Shown: positions 12,888 through 23,532 of the stretch, piece after piece
How positions within the stretch are numbered: position 1 is the stretch's first letter
How the letters are laid out: the number at the start of each line of letters is the position of its first letter
Source of the DNA: Nemertoderma westbladi
Lineage: Eukaryota > Xenacoelomorpha > Nemertodermatida > Nemertodermatidae
Direction of reading: 5' to 3'
DNA: 37,372 bases
Assembly (NCBI GenBank): GCA_032718475.1
Contig: JAUCBJ010005997.1
Span: forward strand, 1-37,372
Position numbers and translations under genes: made by a program
Notes under the pieces: model-generated
What the model saw: the letters and a program-made list of their open reading frames with translations, nothing else
Databases searched by the model: none
Told to the model about the DNA's origin: nothing

Positions 12888-13468
12888 TGTCTCCCTCGAT
12901 CAAATTGTAATATTTTCGTCTTGTTTTCCTTATACATTCAAATTTTGAAGTCGTTGGCATGATATTTATGAAATACTAACTATACAAAATGCTATAATGT
13001 TATAAATAAACTATTATTTATTGTTATATATACATAAAGTTTACTCCGATTATAAGTTTGTTGATTCTTAAAGAAGAATATAATCATAGATATGTGAATA
13101 TAATTTATGCCGGGACCCGGATTGGAATTGTCTCCTATTCCAGTTTCCAGTATAAATCGTTACTTCTACACATTAGAACATACTAAATGAATTTGTTGGC
13201 CATCGAAATCAAAAAATTATTATTAATCTCTTCTCAATTAATTTAACATTAAAAAAAATTTCACAAATTTCACAAATGAATGTGGCCCCATCCATTTTAT
13301 ATAGTTCGTGGTACACCGGAAAAAAACACGGCTGGTTAAAACAAGAGGGCAACAACTAACAGCATAAAATAAAGTCGTATTATACGTATGCCATATAATA
13401 AATATAGTGTTAATAATTCACGTCGTATATAAACCCCCCCCCCCCTCCCCAGATTATTGTACAATAAG
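12888..13468. other. intergenic, AT-rich
   Basis: Non-coding AT-rich sequence downstream of the P450 (which lies on the minus strand). It contains a 12-base C tract at 13434-13445. On the minus strand an AATAAA-type hexamer lies near 13014-13020, a distant candidate poly(A) signal for the P450. Confidence 0.5.
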
Positions 13469-14983
13469 TTAAATGCGGGTTATGAATTCAACTTTGTACC
13501 GGGATGGTCTTCTTGTAATTCCACCCTCCACCTCGTCTTTTAGAGGGAGTCTGCCATCACTAGGCGGACGAATATGGAATGTGTGTAGCAGGTAACCGAA
13601 TATAATTCTCATTTCAACCTTGGCGAAAGATTCTCCGAGGCAAATTCTCGGACCAATTCCAAAAGGTATGAAACACTCCGGCTTCACAAATCTATTGTTA
13701 ACATCAAGGAAGTGTTCAGGTCGAAACTCTCTTGGATGTTTCCAGATTTTAGGGTCGTTACAGATCGCCCAAATGTTAGCTATGATGATGGAGTCGCGCG
13801 GAAGATCGTAAGAAAGGAAACCCGTGTCGGATTCCAGTCTGTGTGGAGCCGTCAGAGGTGAAACGCAACCGTATCGCAAGACTTCGTGAAGAGTTGCCTC
13901 TAAATACGGAATCTCCTTAAAGATATCGTTGTTTGGTAATCCACCTCCTTTATGATTATCCAATAACATTTGACATTTTTTCTGAATAGTTTTATTCTCG
14001 GCCATAAGTATAACGAACCAATAAACTGCATCGGTTGCTGTTTCAGATCCAGCCATAAACAAATCTCGAATGACCATTAATATATTATCATCTTTCAAAT
14101 ATATTAAATCATCGTGGTTTTTATTCTTCATCTTGTGGGCGTGTTTCATAAAGGCGTCAATCACATCGGTATCATCGTCGTCGTAGTTGACTGCAGCTCG
14201 ATGGGAATCCATTTCCTTTCGAAGAAGTTTATTCATTTTGCTTTGGTTTTTGAAGATCTTGTATCCTAATGTCCCAGGGATCCAACATTCCAACTGTCTG
14301 GGTAGTATCGAGGGCTTCGAAGGACCTGCTGTTCTCATAACAAATTCAATGCATTCCAAAAGTTGGCAGAAATATGGGTCGTCAATATCGAATCGTTTAC
14401 CAAATATCAGACTACAAATAACATTAGAGATGGTTAAGCAGATGGCATCATAAGGATCAAAGTCTTCTCGCTCGTGACTGAGGATTTCCTTGCAAAGTAA
14501 GTTTGTTTCGTAGACGACCAGGCCTTCTAGTCGGCGAGTTCCTAATCCAAATTTCCGAAGAAATATCATGACCAGTCGTTTAACAACAGTCCAAGACTTA
14601 CCATCGTTAAACAGCAAGCCAGTCTTATTTGTCCGGGTGTCTATAATATTTCTTAAAATTCTTCCTGAAAATATTATTGAATTGTCAACAAAAGCTTCTT
14701 TTATAGTGGCGAATTGATTTAACGCGAATATAGAGCGTCTTCCAATATTTACAGTTATGATATCGCTTCCCAACTGTTCTGACCAGTTAGCGAGCGTCTG
14801 AGGGAAGGTGTACGGGTTTAATAGGGAGAGAACGTTACCCAGTAAAGGTAATCCTCTAGGAGCTGGAGGTAACTTCAGCGTGTGTTGTGATAAATATCTG
14901 TAGACTCCTAAAAATATTACCAAGAATATCACTGCAGACTGTATGTCTAGCGCGCTGAGGTATTCGTATTGAAGTAACAACAT
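13469..14983 (-). CDS. cytochrome P450, CYP2-clan-like, microsomal
   Basis: A complete 504-residue haem-thiolate monooxygenase. Seen: an N-terminal membrane anchor (about 14-30), the proline-rich hinge PPAPRGLP (39-46), a C-helix WTVVKR (131-136), the I-helix oxygen-activation motif AGSETAT (311-317), the K-helix ExxR (E367-R370), the FRPEHF segment (420-425) and the haem-binding loop FGIGPRICLG with Cys448. The length is typical of microsomal clan-2 enzymes, which use cytochrome P450 reductase at the ER. The overall pattern suits the CYP2/CYP17/CYP1 group; I cannot name a subfamily or substrate. The start is the first ATG (14981-14983); the open frame extends upstream without another ATG. 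The gene is a single exon, which is unusual for this clan in vertebrates. No motif is broken, so it is probably functional. Confidence 0.93.
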   Translation of the reverse strand: MLLLQYEYLSALDIQSAVIFLVIFLGVYRYLSQHTLKLPPAPRGLPLLGNVLSLLNPYTFPQTLANWSEQLGSDIITVNIGRRSIFALNQFATIKEAFVDNSIIFSGRILRNIIDTRTNKTGLLFNDGKSWTVVKRLVMIFLRKFGLGTRRLEGLVVYETNLLCKEILSHEREDFDPYDAICLTISNVICSLIFGKRFDIDDPYFCQLLECIEFVMRTAGPSKPSILPRQLECWIPGTLGYKIFKNQSKMNKLLRKEMDSHRAAVNYDDDDTDVIDAFMKHAHKMKNKNHDDLIYLKDDNILMVIRDLFMAGSETATDAVYWFVILMAENKTIQKKCQMLLDNHKGGGLPNNDIFKEIPYLEATLHEVLRYGCVSPLTAPHRLESDTGFLSYDLPRDSIIIANIWAICNDPKIWKHPREFRPEHFLDVNNRFVKPECFIPFGIGPRICLGESFAKVEMRIIFGYLLHTFHIRPPSDGRLPLKDEVEGGITRRPSRYKVEFITRI

Positions 14984-15375
14984 TACTTTAATATTAAATG
15001 AAATTCGGAAGAGAAAGAAAACAAAATTTACAACATTACCACAACACAAAGATTAGTTAATATGATATCAATCGTTTCAACACCATCTATCATGATTGTC
15101 ACGTAATTTGGCACATGAGTTGCTCTTTAACATGTTGGCTATTGTAATCCCTATATGGGAATGAATATAATACCCCTATCAAAATATATAACATACACGG
15201 CACCTACACGTACTGTACCATAATAGTGTGCATGAAAAGTACATTAAAAAAATAGGTAAATAAGATCGTTTCCCCTTTCTAAGACTCGACTGAAATCTAA
15301 TCAATTTATGTTCTCATTTAACAACTTGCGAATGAATGAATGTAAATTTATTTTTAGATAATTAATTTATATAAG
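14984..15375. other. upstream region of the P450, no gene
   Basis: AT-rich sequence 5' of the P450 start. A TATA-like word (AAAATATATAA, around 15180) exists, but its distance and orientation give only weak support. Nothing else was recognised. Confidence 0.4.
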
Positions 15376-15640
15376 TCCAACCTTAGCGTAGAGGTTAAAT
15401 TCGTTTCGTTGAATTATCTGGTTGTCGTGGGTTCGATCCCCGCATAACGGCAGGGTAGTTTTCAATTCGGCACTAAAGGTTTAAAGGGAATATAGCCAGG
15501 GCACATCTCAGTTGCTTTGCATCCTTAACTGTTAGGCAAATGAGAATCAGCTTCCTGTATGAAGTAAAGGTCTCAGATTAAGTTGTCAGACTTTGTGTTT
15601 AATCCCTGTCATAAGGGCAATGGCTATAACGAAAACTTGA
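15376..15640 (+). repeat. tRNA-derived SINE
   Basis: RNA polymerase III promoter boxes are readable: an A-box-like TTAGCGTAGAGG (15383-15394) and a B box GGTTCGATCC (15430-15439). The downstream body contains CAGGGTAGTTTTCAATTCGG, then TTTAAAGGGAATATAGCCAGG and GCATCCTTAA. The same body recurs at 26.1-26.3 kb, so this is a dispersed family. The 3' end is approximate. Confidence 0.75.
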
Positions 15641-17399
15641 CTTGTTTTTCTACTTCTAACGTGATAAAAAAAATATGGTCGTGATCTACTTATGGAATAT
15701 ACCAACATTATATGATCTCAATGAATTAACTCCAGTCATATTGAAATGAAATCAAATTCGTTGAATTAGACACGTTGTAAGAAAAAGTGAACATAATTAA
15801 ATTACTTTCTTTTAAAAATTTTGGAAAATATTAAAAAGGTGTTGTTTCTCTACTAAAAGTAAGACATATTTTTTTATCTGAATTGTGGTTGTTGAACTAA
15901 TAATGTGCACATTTAATTGCTAAATATATAGAGAAAATTCGAATTCATTACTGTTCTTGTGCATCGTGTTATGTGCAACATCAGATAGTATTTAATTACA
16001 AACAGTTACCCCAATGGTTACAAATATATTAATTTAAAGGTTTTAAACGTTTTATTGATTTTAATATTCCAAATAAAATAAAAATAATTATTTAAACGAA
16101 CAACAATGGGACAACAGTTTGAATACACCTCTCAGGGTTGCCAGTTTTTTTTTCCGGGAAAAATGCTTGTTTTTGATATCCTTATTGTTGTTGCAGCTTT
16201 GGTACTGATTGATGACGCGGATACGTGAAGCTGACGAATGACGCTGATATGTTGGTTGGTCTGTAGTCTATTGCGTGTCTATCGGTCTGTATCTCAAGTG
16301 ATTCACCGACAGACAACGAGCAGACGGACACAGTTTTTATGAACAAGAAAAAGTTTGCTTTGACCACCTCAAAAATATGAGTAAAGAAAACCTTTACCAG
16401 AATAGAATCTATATAAAAGAAAACTATTTATTAATCATTACACATTCGTATTACGGGTCCGATGTAAGTAGTAGTTAAGGTAGTCCATGTCTGGCAAAGT
16501 TGTTATTGACACCGTTACTATGCACACCTGCATTCATTCAGTCCATTTGGCTCCTAATATGTGTTTCAGATCAACCTGATGTTTGATGCAGGATCTGAGT
16601 GAGAAGGAATAGTTTAACGAATATGTTCGTGGTTCGTACCGGTAGTCCGACTGGAGGAGCTGGTTCGGTCTGGAAGACGGAGCCGGTTTTCCCCAGACGT
16701 TGTAGAATTATATTATGGTTTCTAAACCCTTCCTATATGTTAATCAGCGAAGACGCGTTTTATATTGCACTCCATTTGTATTTTTACATTATTTTGTATT
16801 TTTAACTCTGCTGGTTGTGTGTTTACGTTTGATATTACTTTATTCTTTAAAATTCCAATGTTTCTCATTAGTTTGATGTAATTATCAAACAAAGGAAAAG
16901 CCGAAAAATCAAAAGTGCTTGAATTTCACAAATTATATTAAATAATAATTCTGAAAGATATAGAATAAGGGAGTTTATTCTGGAAAGTCTCTTTTCTTAC
17001 CTAGGTAGATTCAATATAAAATCAACTTATTGCAAGAGTAGAGCAACACTATTTATCTTATAATTTATCATATAATTTCTAATTTATCAATTATAAAAAT
17101 TTCAAGATTTATTTAGTTACTATACTGCACTAAGTTAAGTTAAGTATCAAGCTGAAAATACCGGCTAAACTAACTAGTCTGTCATATTCATTCAACAGAG
17201 CCATATGTACAATATTTTCAATGCTAATAGTACTGTAATTATGCTAATCACAAAGCAGGGAAGTATACAATTATGACGTTATAAAAGCCAAATTAAACAC
17301 TACCAATACTCCCTTCCGATTCTATCTATTTCTAATCGGCATGCTGCATTGCAGCTGCACATTGAGATGGTATGTTGACTTAATAAAAAATATTTGTGC
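15641..17399. other. intergenic, no gene seen
   Basis: About 1.75 kb of AT-rich DNA. Short open frames exist (for example 16599-16805 + and 16182-16367 -), but they lack an ATG context, domains or any recognisable similarity, so I do not call them genes. No obvious repeat family was recognised here apart from short A/T tracts. Confidence 0.55.
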
Positions 17400-17769
17400 C
17401 ACCACCATGCAATCTACAATTGGCGTGCCACAATACAGCGTGCAGTAAGAATGCTATGCCGGCTCGTCGACAAGTCCCCAATGACTTTCGCAAGATTATC
17501 CGCATCATCAAGGCCAGTGTCCTTTAAGAGATCTCAAGAACGTCAGAACGTCTACCATGCTTATTTTCTCAATGGGGCTGCCAAAGCACAAGATTGTGCA
17601 CAGGCTGGTCCTCACGGCGAAAGCAATGTCCTGTGAAGCAGAGGCGGCTTTGTTCCAGTGTCAAGCTAGGGAAGACTAATGGGACACATCCAATATTATA
17701 TAGTGTCTGGTGGAGATTTGTGCATTGTACTTGACGTAGCATTCTTGTGAGCCCAGCATGGACTCCCAT
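17400..17769 (-). pseudogene. decayed non-LTR retrotransposon ORF2 tail
   Basis: On the minus strand the segment reads RLCFTGHCFRREDQPVHNLV followed by LWQPH and a stop. After a frame change it continues DTGLDDADNLAKVIGDLSTS then RHSILTARC. This order resembles the C-terminal end of reverse-transcriptase ORFs of non-LTR retrotransposons (a GH-R....LLLWQP-HG-RSRGRP type region, then a DTGL segment). It is broken by a stop and at least one frameshift. It lies directly downstream of the CEP83-like gene and in the same orientation. Identification rests on recognised protein pattern only. Confidence 0.65.
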
Positions 17770-17826
17770 ATAGGAGTACTGGTTCTACTGCTTCCCTAAA
17801 TAGTCAAACCGAGTCCTTATAGTCGA

Positions 17827-20115
17827 TTACCATGAATTGAGGTCATCTTCAACCCTCTTCTTTATTTCTGCTCTTGTGCTATCTTTATCCTTACTCTTAT
17901 ATTGTACATATTGTATTTCTTCTGCTGCAGAATGCGCCAAAGGTCCATAGCAACCAAACGATGCATTAAAATCTAACATTTGTTCTCGTTGAGTTGTGTC
18001 TAGCTTGTCTAACCTCAGCCTGAGTTCGTGCAACTTTTGCTCATCTCGTTCATCATCAAATAGTTTTGGCGGGGTTTTAGGCGATTTCGGCGATTTTATT
18101 CCTCTTTCACACCTTGTTGGGAATCCTATCGATGCTAGGGAAGTACTACGGAATGGCATATCATATACCGATGACGTACCTATACTCAGTATCCTATTGT
18201 ATGCTTGGTGTCTCTTTCGCAGATCGTACAGGGCTCTTTCTGTTCGTTCGTTAACAGTGGTGTTGGCATCGGACATCTTCCCTGTTTTTTCCAGAATATT
18301 TTTTTGAATTTCAAGCCGTTCTATATCAGTATTAGCTTTGAGGAGTTTTTCTTTGAACTTTTTTATGTAAGATTTGTATAACAATTTGTTGCTCTTAAGA
18401 TCCTGTGATGCCTTATTTAATTTCTTATTAAAGTTATCCATTTGAATTTGAAGTTCTCCATTCCTTCTTGTAAGATTTATTTTTTCGTTAATCCATATTC
18501 CCTTTTCATTCTCTCTTGCTAGCTGTAGATTTTCTACCGTTTCTGTTAGATCTGCTTTGAGTATAGCGTTATCGTTTGTCAAATCAAGAACATTTTTCTG
18601 TAGTTGATTGTTCTGTAAAGTTAATTCATGTATGCGAAGGTCTTCTTGAGGTGGTTTGTGTAACTCCATTATTTCCTTTTCTTGAAGAACAAGTTTTAAT
18701 TCACAACTTTCTCTCTGTAATCTCTCTAATTCAGCAATAATTTTGCTGTTTACATTAATGGTTTCATTTTTACCATTAATTTCAACTTCAAGCTGATTGA
18801 CTTTTTGTTGATATTCCTCTACTTTCGAATTCGATGCTTCCAATTGTTTTTCTATTATTGCTACCTTCTCTTTATGTTCTTGAATTTCTTTGTTAAATCC
18901 AGATTTGATATCATCTATTTGTTGTGACATAGATTTGCATTTAATGCTTAATTCTAGTTTTTCACTTACTAACTCTTCATGTTTAATCCATTCCGAGTCC
19001 CTCACGGTTTGTTCTCTAACAACTAATGCAGTTTCCTTCTCTTGTATATTACCTTTCTGTTTCTCTACAATGGCTTCCAGAATGTTGATCTTTTCTTGGG
19101 CCTCAATGATACGGTTGTTCCATTGTTCTGTTTCTTTGGACGAGGAACTTTTTAATTTGATCATATCTGATTGGTGTTTTAGTTCTGCAGTTTCAAGTAG
19201 ACCCATGACTTCACAAACCTGGTTACGCAAGAGAGAATTACTCTTATCATATTCTATTGTTTTGTTATTGAGACTATTATGAGTTTCTCTTACTGCATCT
19301 AATTCATTATGTAAACTCCTAACCTGTTTCTTTAGTTGTTCGTTTTCCTTAAGAATCTGATCTGCGCGATTTTTACTTTCTGAAATCTCATCGGTTTGAG
19401 TTCTATTACAGTGATCGAATTCCAAATGTAAAGTATCTTTTTGCTCTTGTACATGCCCCAAATCATCTAGTAAAGATTTCACCTTATTATGTAGCTGCTT
19501 ATTCTCTTTCTCAAGGTGACTTATTTTCCCACTTTGACCTTCTAATGTTTCTTTCAACTTTTTTATCGCTTCCGCGTTATTTTCGCATAGCTGTGCTTTC
19601 TCGTTCTCCACTCTGCTTACAATAGCTTCTATTGCCAACTCGTGTTGCTTACTTTCATTAGTAGCTTTTGTCTCTAGCACAGCGAATTGTTCTATTAATT
19701 CTGTATACTTTGCTCTGTAACCCTCCATATCTTTAGCCATTTCGAGTAGCCTCCTATTGTAGTTAGTCTCAGCCTCCTCTTCAACTTGTGATTTCATGTT
19801 GTTTATAACTTCTTCCTTTAATGCATTCCTATTCAATTTCTCACATTCTCGTCTTCCATCTTCCACCTGGTCCTGGAGTTTTCTAATTATTTTATTATAT
19901 CTTTCATCTATTCTCGGAATTAATGATTCTTTGCTTTTAAGTTCTTCCACTAGTTTGTCGTATTCGTGGGTTAATGTATCATGTTGATCCTTTATTGTCT
20001 GATAGTTTGTCTTGTACACTTCAGCCTTTATCCTTTCTTCATTGATAAGTTTTTTATAGTTTTCACCTTCTTCAAGTAATTTAGCAAATTGTTTGTGTAT
20101 AAGTTCATTTGCCAT
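17827..20115 (-). CDS. CEP83: CEP83-like centriolar distal appendage coiled-coil protein
   Basis: A complete 762-residue, mostly coiled-coil protein. Two regions identify it. Near the N-terminus LINEERIKAEVYKTNYQTIK (about residues 23-42) matches the LIDER...KANYQTLK block of CEP83 (CCDC41). Near the C-terminus LRKRHQAYNRILSIG (about 632-646) and ELRLRLDKLDTTQREQ (about 697-712) match the QRRHNEFRSLIL and LRKRLEELETTQRKQ blocks. CEP83 anchors distal appendages and docks the mother centriole to membrane at the start of ciliogenesis. Between these blocks lie long heptad-rich segments. A Ser/Thr-Pro stretch SPKSPKTPP lies at about 675-683, where phosphorylation is plausible. Human CEP83 has about 700 residues. 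The start is an ATG at 20113-20115. The gene has no introns although vertebrate CEP83 has many, so this is either a retrocopy or a lineage-specific intron loss; the frame is fully intact. Confidence 0.85.
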   Translation of the reverse strand: MANELIHKQFAKLLEEGENYKKLINEERIKAEVYKTNYQTIKDQHDTLTHEYDKLVEELKSKESLIPRIDERYNKIIRKLQDQVEDGRRECEKLNRNALKEEVINNMKSQVEEEAETNYNRRLLEMAKDMEGYRAKYTELIEQFAVLETKATNESKQHELAIEAIVSRVENEKAQLCENNAEAIKKLKETLEGQSGKISHLEKENKQLHNKVKSLLDDLGHVQEQKDTLHLEFDHCNRTQTDEISESKNRADQILKENEQLKKQVRSLHNELDAVRETHNSLNNKTIEYDKSNSLLRNQVCEVMGLLETAELKHQSDMIKLKSSSSKETEQWNNRIIEAQEKINILEAIVEKQKGNIQEKETALVVREQTVRDSEWIKHEELVSEKLELSIKCKSMSQQIDDIKSGFNKEIQEHKEKVAIIEKQLEASNSKVEEYQQKVNQLEVEINGKNETINVNSKIIAELERLQRESCELKLVLQEKEIMELHKPPQEDLRIHELTLQNNQLQKNVLDLTNDNAILKADLTETVENLQLARENEKGIWINEKINLTRRNGELQIQMDNFNKKLNKASQDLKSNKLLYKSYIKKFKEKLLKANTDIERLEIQKNILEKTGKMSDANTTVNERTERALYDLRKRHQAYNRILSIGTSSVYDMPFRSTSLASIGFPTRCERGIKSPKSPKTPPKLFDDERDEQKLHELRLRLDKLDTTQREQMLDFNASFGCYGPLAHSAAEEIQYVQYKSKDKDSTRAEIKKRVEDDLNSW

Positions 20116-21700
20116 ATTGAAACTTTGTTACAATATAGTTCAGGGAGCCTTTTCGCCAGCAGTAACTCCGTAATATATACAAATTAATATTGTTTCAGTT
20201 TATTATTACCATGAAATATCCGCATCTACGTAAACAGGAACTAATTTGATATTGTCAAAGAGTTTTGTGCAGAAATTTAATGTATAAATAACACAAATAG
20301 AGATAAAATAATCCCTAACTCTGTTCGGATAATTTATTGTATATACTTATTATTTAGAGAGAATGGAATACAGAATCTAATTATATTACAATATTACTGA
20401 TATACAAATAAATACGTACAGACTTATAATATGCCGTATATTAATCTTTCTTTTTTGGAAACGAATTATGTTAAATTAATTTCCATTAATAAGTGGATAT
20501 ATAAACTAATATTACAGATATAATAAAATATATAATAATAAATTTATAAAAAATTGTTGGCAATAATTGTGAACGGATGAAATACAAAAATACTTATGGT
20601 AATTTTACATATATCTGCAAGTAAATTTCATGTAATCGGACTGAAATAGTATATCTAAAATTCATATTATACTATCGTATTTGCATAACGATCAATGTTT
20701 TTATTATCTCTGTTTGACTATCAACTGCACAGATTGGAACTTTGCTATACGGCTGTTGTTACAATGAAGGTGGCAAGCCTGTGTGCGATTGGGTCTGTGT
20801 GCACAACCAGTCCTTCCTATATAGTGTATTCCTGATACAAAGATTTACTATTGTTACATTGAAATCCATAAAGTTGATTACTAATCTGCAGTAACTAATC
20901 CATGGTTTATTGATCTGTTTCGGAGCTAGTGGCCGAAGTAGTTTATATTTGAGTTTTTTTTTAATTTTACTAAAAGCCACATTGTTGGGATTTATCGAAC
21001 TATTGGAAGAGTGATTCCTCTGAAATTGTTGTTGTTCCATTACTATTTAGTTTCTTTTTGTCCATCGTTTATTGCGTTCCAACTAATGTTTGTTTTATCG
21101 TGCTCTGTTCAGTCTTCCTGACATGTTAGTATTATATCATATCATGTTTGTGCATACCTAAAGGCCCGTTCATATCCAACGGAATGGTAAACCGCGCGGT
21201 GTACCTCAGGGCCAGCGGTACCCCTTCTGAGTGTGAACTACCTATTTGTGAACAATCTATTTTCCCTCAAAAAAATCGTAACCTTGAACTAACTAATTTT
21301 TCCGAGTGTTCATACTAGAACTTGGGCATTAAAATGTCCATTTGTTCCGTACTAAAACTGTATGCTAAAGTTTGACTTTGTCGGCGCTTGCGCTTAGTCT
21401 TGTCCAAGTCCCTACAACATGTAAAATTAAAGAACCATATTATTTTTTTAGAAAAAGCAATATGTGTATTCAATAAACTGTCGAGGTATATGTTGATAGT
21501 CAGTGCGCCATTATATGCAATGGAAAGTAGAAATATTCTTCAACGACATATTATATAACAACATATTGCACCAATATATAAATCCATGCCTCGATTGTGG
21601 TATAACTTGTTCGACATCGCGGCTCAGGCCACCACAAGTCGTACAAACAATCTTTATCATAGAATATAAGTAATTAACTACTACAGGTGCACATATATAA
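20116..21700. other. intergenic, no gene seen
   Basis: AT-rich DNA upstream of the CEP83-like gene. A short minus-strand frame (20759-21040, 93 codons) has no recognisable domain. A GC-richer patch at 21165-21350 contains AAGGCCCGTTCATATCCAACGG and, 130 bp on, GAGTGTTCATACTAGAACTTGGGC, which may be loosely inverted ends of another small element, but the match is too weak to call. Confidence 0.45.
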
Positions 21701-21738
21701 GCATATGACAAAGCTATATTTATTGCTTTGTCATATGC
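21701..21738. other. perfect 14-bp stem-loop
   Basis: GCATATGACAAAGC (21701-21714) and GCTTTGTCATATGC (21725-21738) are exact reverse complements, separated by a 10-nt AT-only loop. No gene boundary lies within several hundred bases, so a terminator or UTR role is not apparent. Confidence 0.85.
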
Positions 21739-22637
21739 CTCTCATGAGCCTTTCTTCCTCCCTATTGTATTCAATAATAATATTTTGCAGCTATAAAGTA
21801 ATTATGCGGATCTACATTCTACTGTTGTCATAAATATTCATTCTGTGTAATTAAAGTTTTATGAGTTGGGAGCTGACTTTGAAAAGTTGCTGTGGTAGTT
21901 CAGTTATTGACAGCCGACGGGTGGGTTTCTTTTTGAACCCCCCCCCCCCCCCCCCCCCCCCCTACACACTCTTTGTTTATTATCGTTAGCAATAAATAAT
22001 GGTGTACTGCTATTCAATGTCAGCGAACTACTTCCAACTAAATAGGAGTAGTTTGCCAAATCGGAAGGGGAAGGTATCCTAACATGTTATTATTTATAAG
22101 AATATGTTTGTTACCAGTCATATATGCGCCTTATGCTGCTATATTTACAGTTGACTATTCTGTTATTACTTTTCAACTTATATTTCTGTATATCGGCATT
22201 CTGTGTCACATAAGTAAGTAACTGAGGGATAGTAGAACAACATAAAAGAACAAAATATAATCAACATAAAAGCTAAAACCCAACTTAAAACGTCCATGCT
22301 TAAGACGTAAATTAATTATTAATAATAAAACAATAAACATTGTTTATGACTTAAGCAAGGCTACCTACCACCTTAGAGCTTGAAGATGTTGAGGTTTAGT
22401 TTTATTTCGAAGTTAGAGCTTTATGGTCGATATTATTATTACCTAAGCAAGCAGTGGCAATGCGCTAAGTTGCCTTGTAGTTTTTATATTATATCCAAAA
22501 ATATGCTGCCAATATTCTTAGATTGTTATCATTTTAAAGATTGACAATTGGATAAAAATTCCATAAAATTTATGTACAGGAGTAAACAGTTGTGCTTTAC
22601 CAAGGCGTGATTTCTATTTGGTTTCCGTACTTCGTCA
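21739..22637. other. intergenic with a 25-base C tract
   Basis: Non-coding sequence. The main feature is an uninterrupted run of 25 C at 21938-21962, preceded by GACGGGTGGGTTTCTTTTTG. The rest is AT-rich with no recognised gene or repeat. Confidence 0.55.
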
Positions 22638-22805
22638 ATTCATAATAATGTAATATAACGGCTTTGTTCAGAAATGGAAACTTCAGGAAGCAGGTCACTG
22701 GGGGTTGAACCAGCGCTATACGCATGTTGTGGCCTATCAGGCCTCATCAGTAGCGCTAACCAGTTCATCCACATACTCTCCCACCTAATACACCTTTATT
22801 GAAAA
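22638..22805 (-). repeat. tRNA-derived SINE, left member of an inverted pair
   Basis: On the minus strand the element has an A-box-like stretch around GAACTGGTTAGCGCTACT and a B box GGTTCAACCC (complement of 22702-22711). After it come CCAGTGACCTGCTTCCTG, then TTCTGAACAAAGCCGTTATA. The same order occurs on the plus strand at 22.95-23.13 kb, so the two copies face each other across about 150 bp. The tRNA-like part could derive from a long-variable-arm tRNA such as Leu or Ser, but this is a guess. Confidence 0.7.
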
Positions 22806-22945
22806 TGCAGTCTTGCATTATATCCTATCTCTAACAGCTGACCTAACGGCCTCAAGTATGTTAAAGTGGAACAGGAGGGAAGTACAAATAAATAAATATT
22901 CAATATTCATAATAAATATAAATATTCATATATATACTGCCTGTT

Positions 22946-23125
22946 CAATAGAAGCGGATTAGGTGGGACTGCGAGTGTCAGGGGCAAGTGGCTGAACTGG
23001 TTAGTGCTACTGATGAGGCCTGATAGGCTGAAACGTACGTATAGCGCTGGTTCAATCCCCAGTGACGTGCTTTTTCATTTTTTCCAATTCTGAACAAAAC
23101 CGTTATATTACATCATTATTTACAG
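22946..23125 (+). repeat. tRNA-derived SINE, right member of an inverted pair
   Basis: Plus-strand copy of the same family. It holds TTCAATAGAAGCGGATTAGG, then GGCTGAACTGGTTAGTGCTA (A box region), the B box GGTTCAATCC (23049-23058) and a tail CAATTCTGAACAAAACCG with TTATATTACATCATTATTTA. Its divergence from the left copy includes small indels (for example GGCTGAAACGTACG versus GGCCACAACATGCG), so the pair is not a very recent duplication. Confidence 0.7.
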
Positions 23126-23532
23126 TTGCATTAACAGCTCAACTCCAATTTATTCAGTTCATACTACATGACGAATGGCATGAACTAAAATAAAAAAAAA
23201 AAATAAAATAAAAAAAATAAAACATTCAATCTACGTAATCTTCTCAGTGGCTTCCCAGTGGTTAGTTACTGTACAATGCATATTCCATTACCTGTTTCTT
23301 GGAATTTTTCTTTAGTGAGGAAACCTACCGATCAGCTGACTTCCATCAGCTTATTTTTAGTTTTTTGCATATTTTGGTACTTGCATACCTACCAGTAAGA
23401 GTTTTAATTAAACGTGCTTGAATAGTGTAATATTTCCGTCCGATTAATGTTTCATTAATTCTTAGTTAATTGTTGTTGTATGTCAGATGAACTGGATTAC
23501 TAGAAACAGTATAAAATTATTGAACGCGTACA
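23126..23532. other. upstream region of FOXRED2-like copy B
   Basis: AT-rich spacer with an A/T-simple stretch (about 23190-23222, runs of A broken by single T). It must hold the 5' UTR and promoter of copy B, but no core promoter motif is clear. It shows no extended similarity to the region upstream of copy A. Confidence 0.5.

Noticed and set aside
14984-15049. 22-residue N-terminal extension of the P450
   Set aside because: The upstream start codon would be TTG. The ATG at 14981-14983 gives a normal microsomal anchor and a normal length of 504.
17394-17636. Plus-strand 80-codon gene
   Set aside because: It is the antisense of the decayed retrotransposon fragment, which is recognisable on the minus strand.
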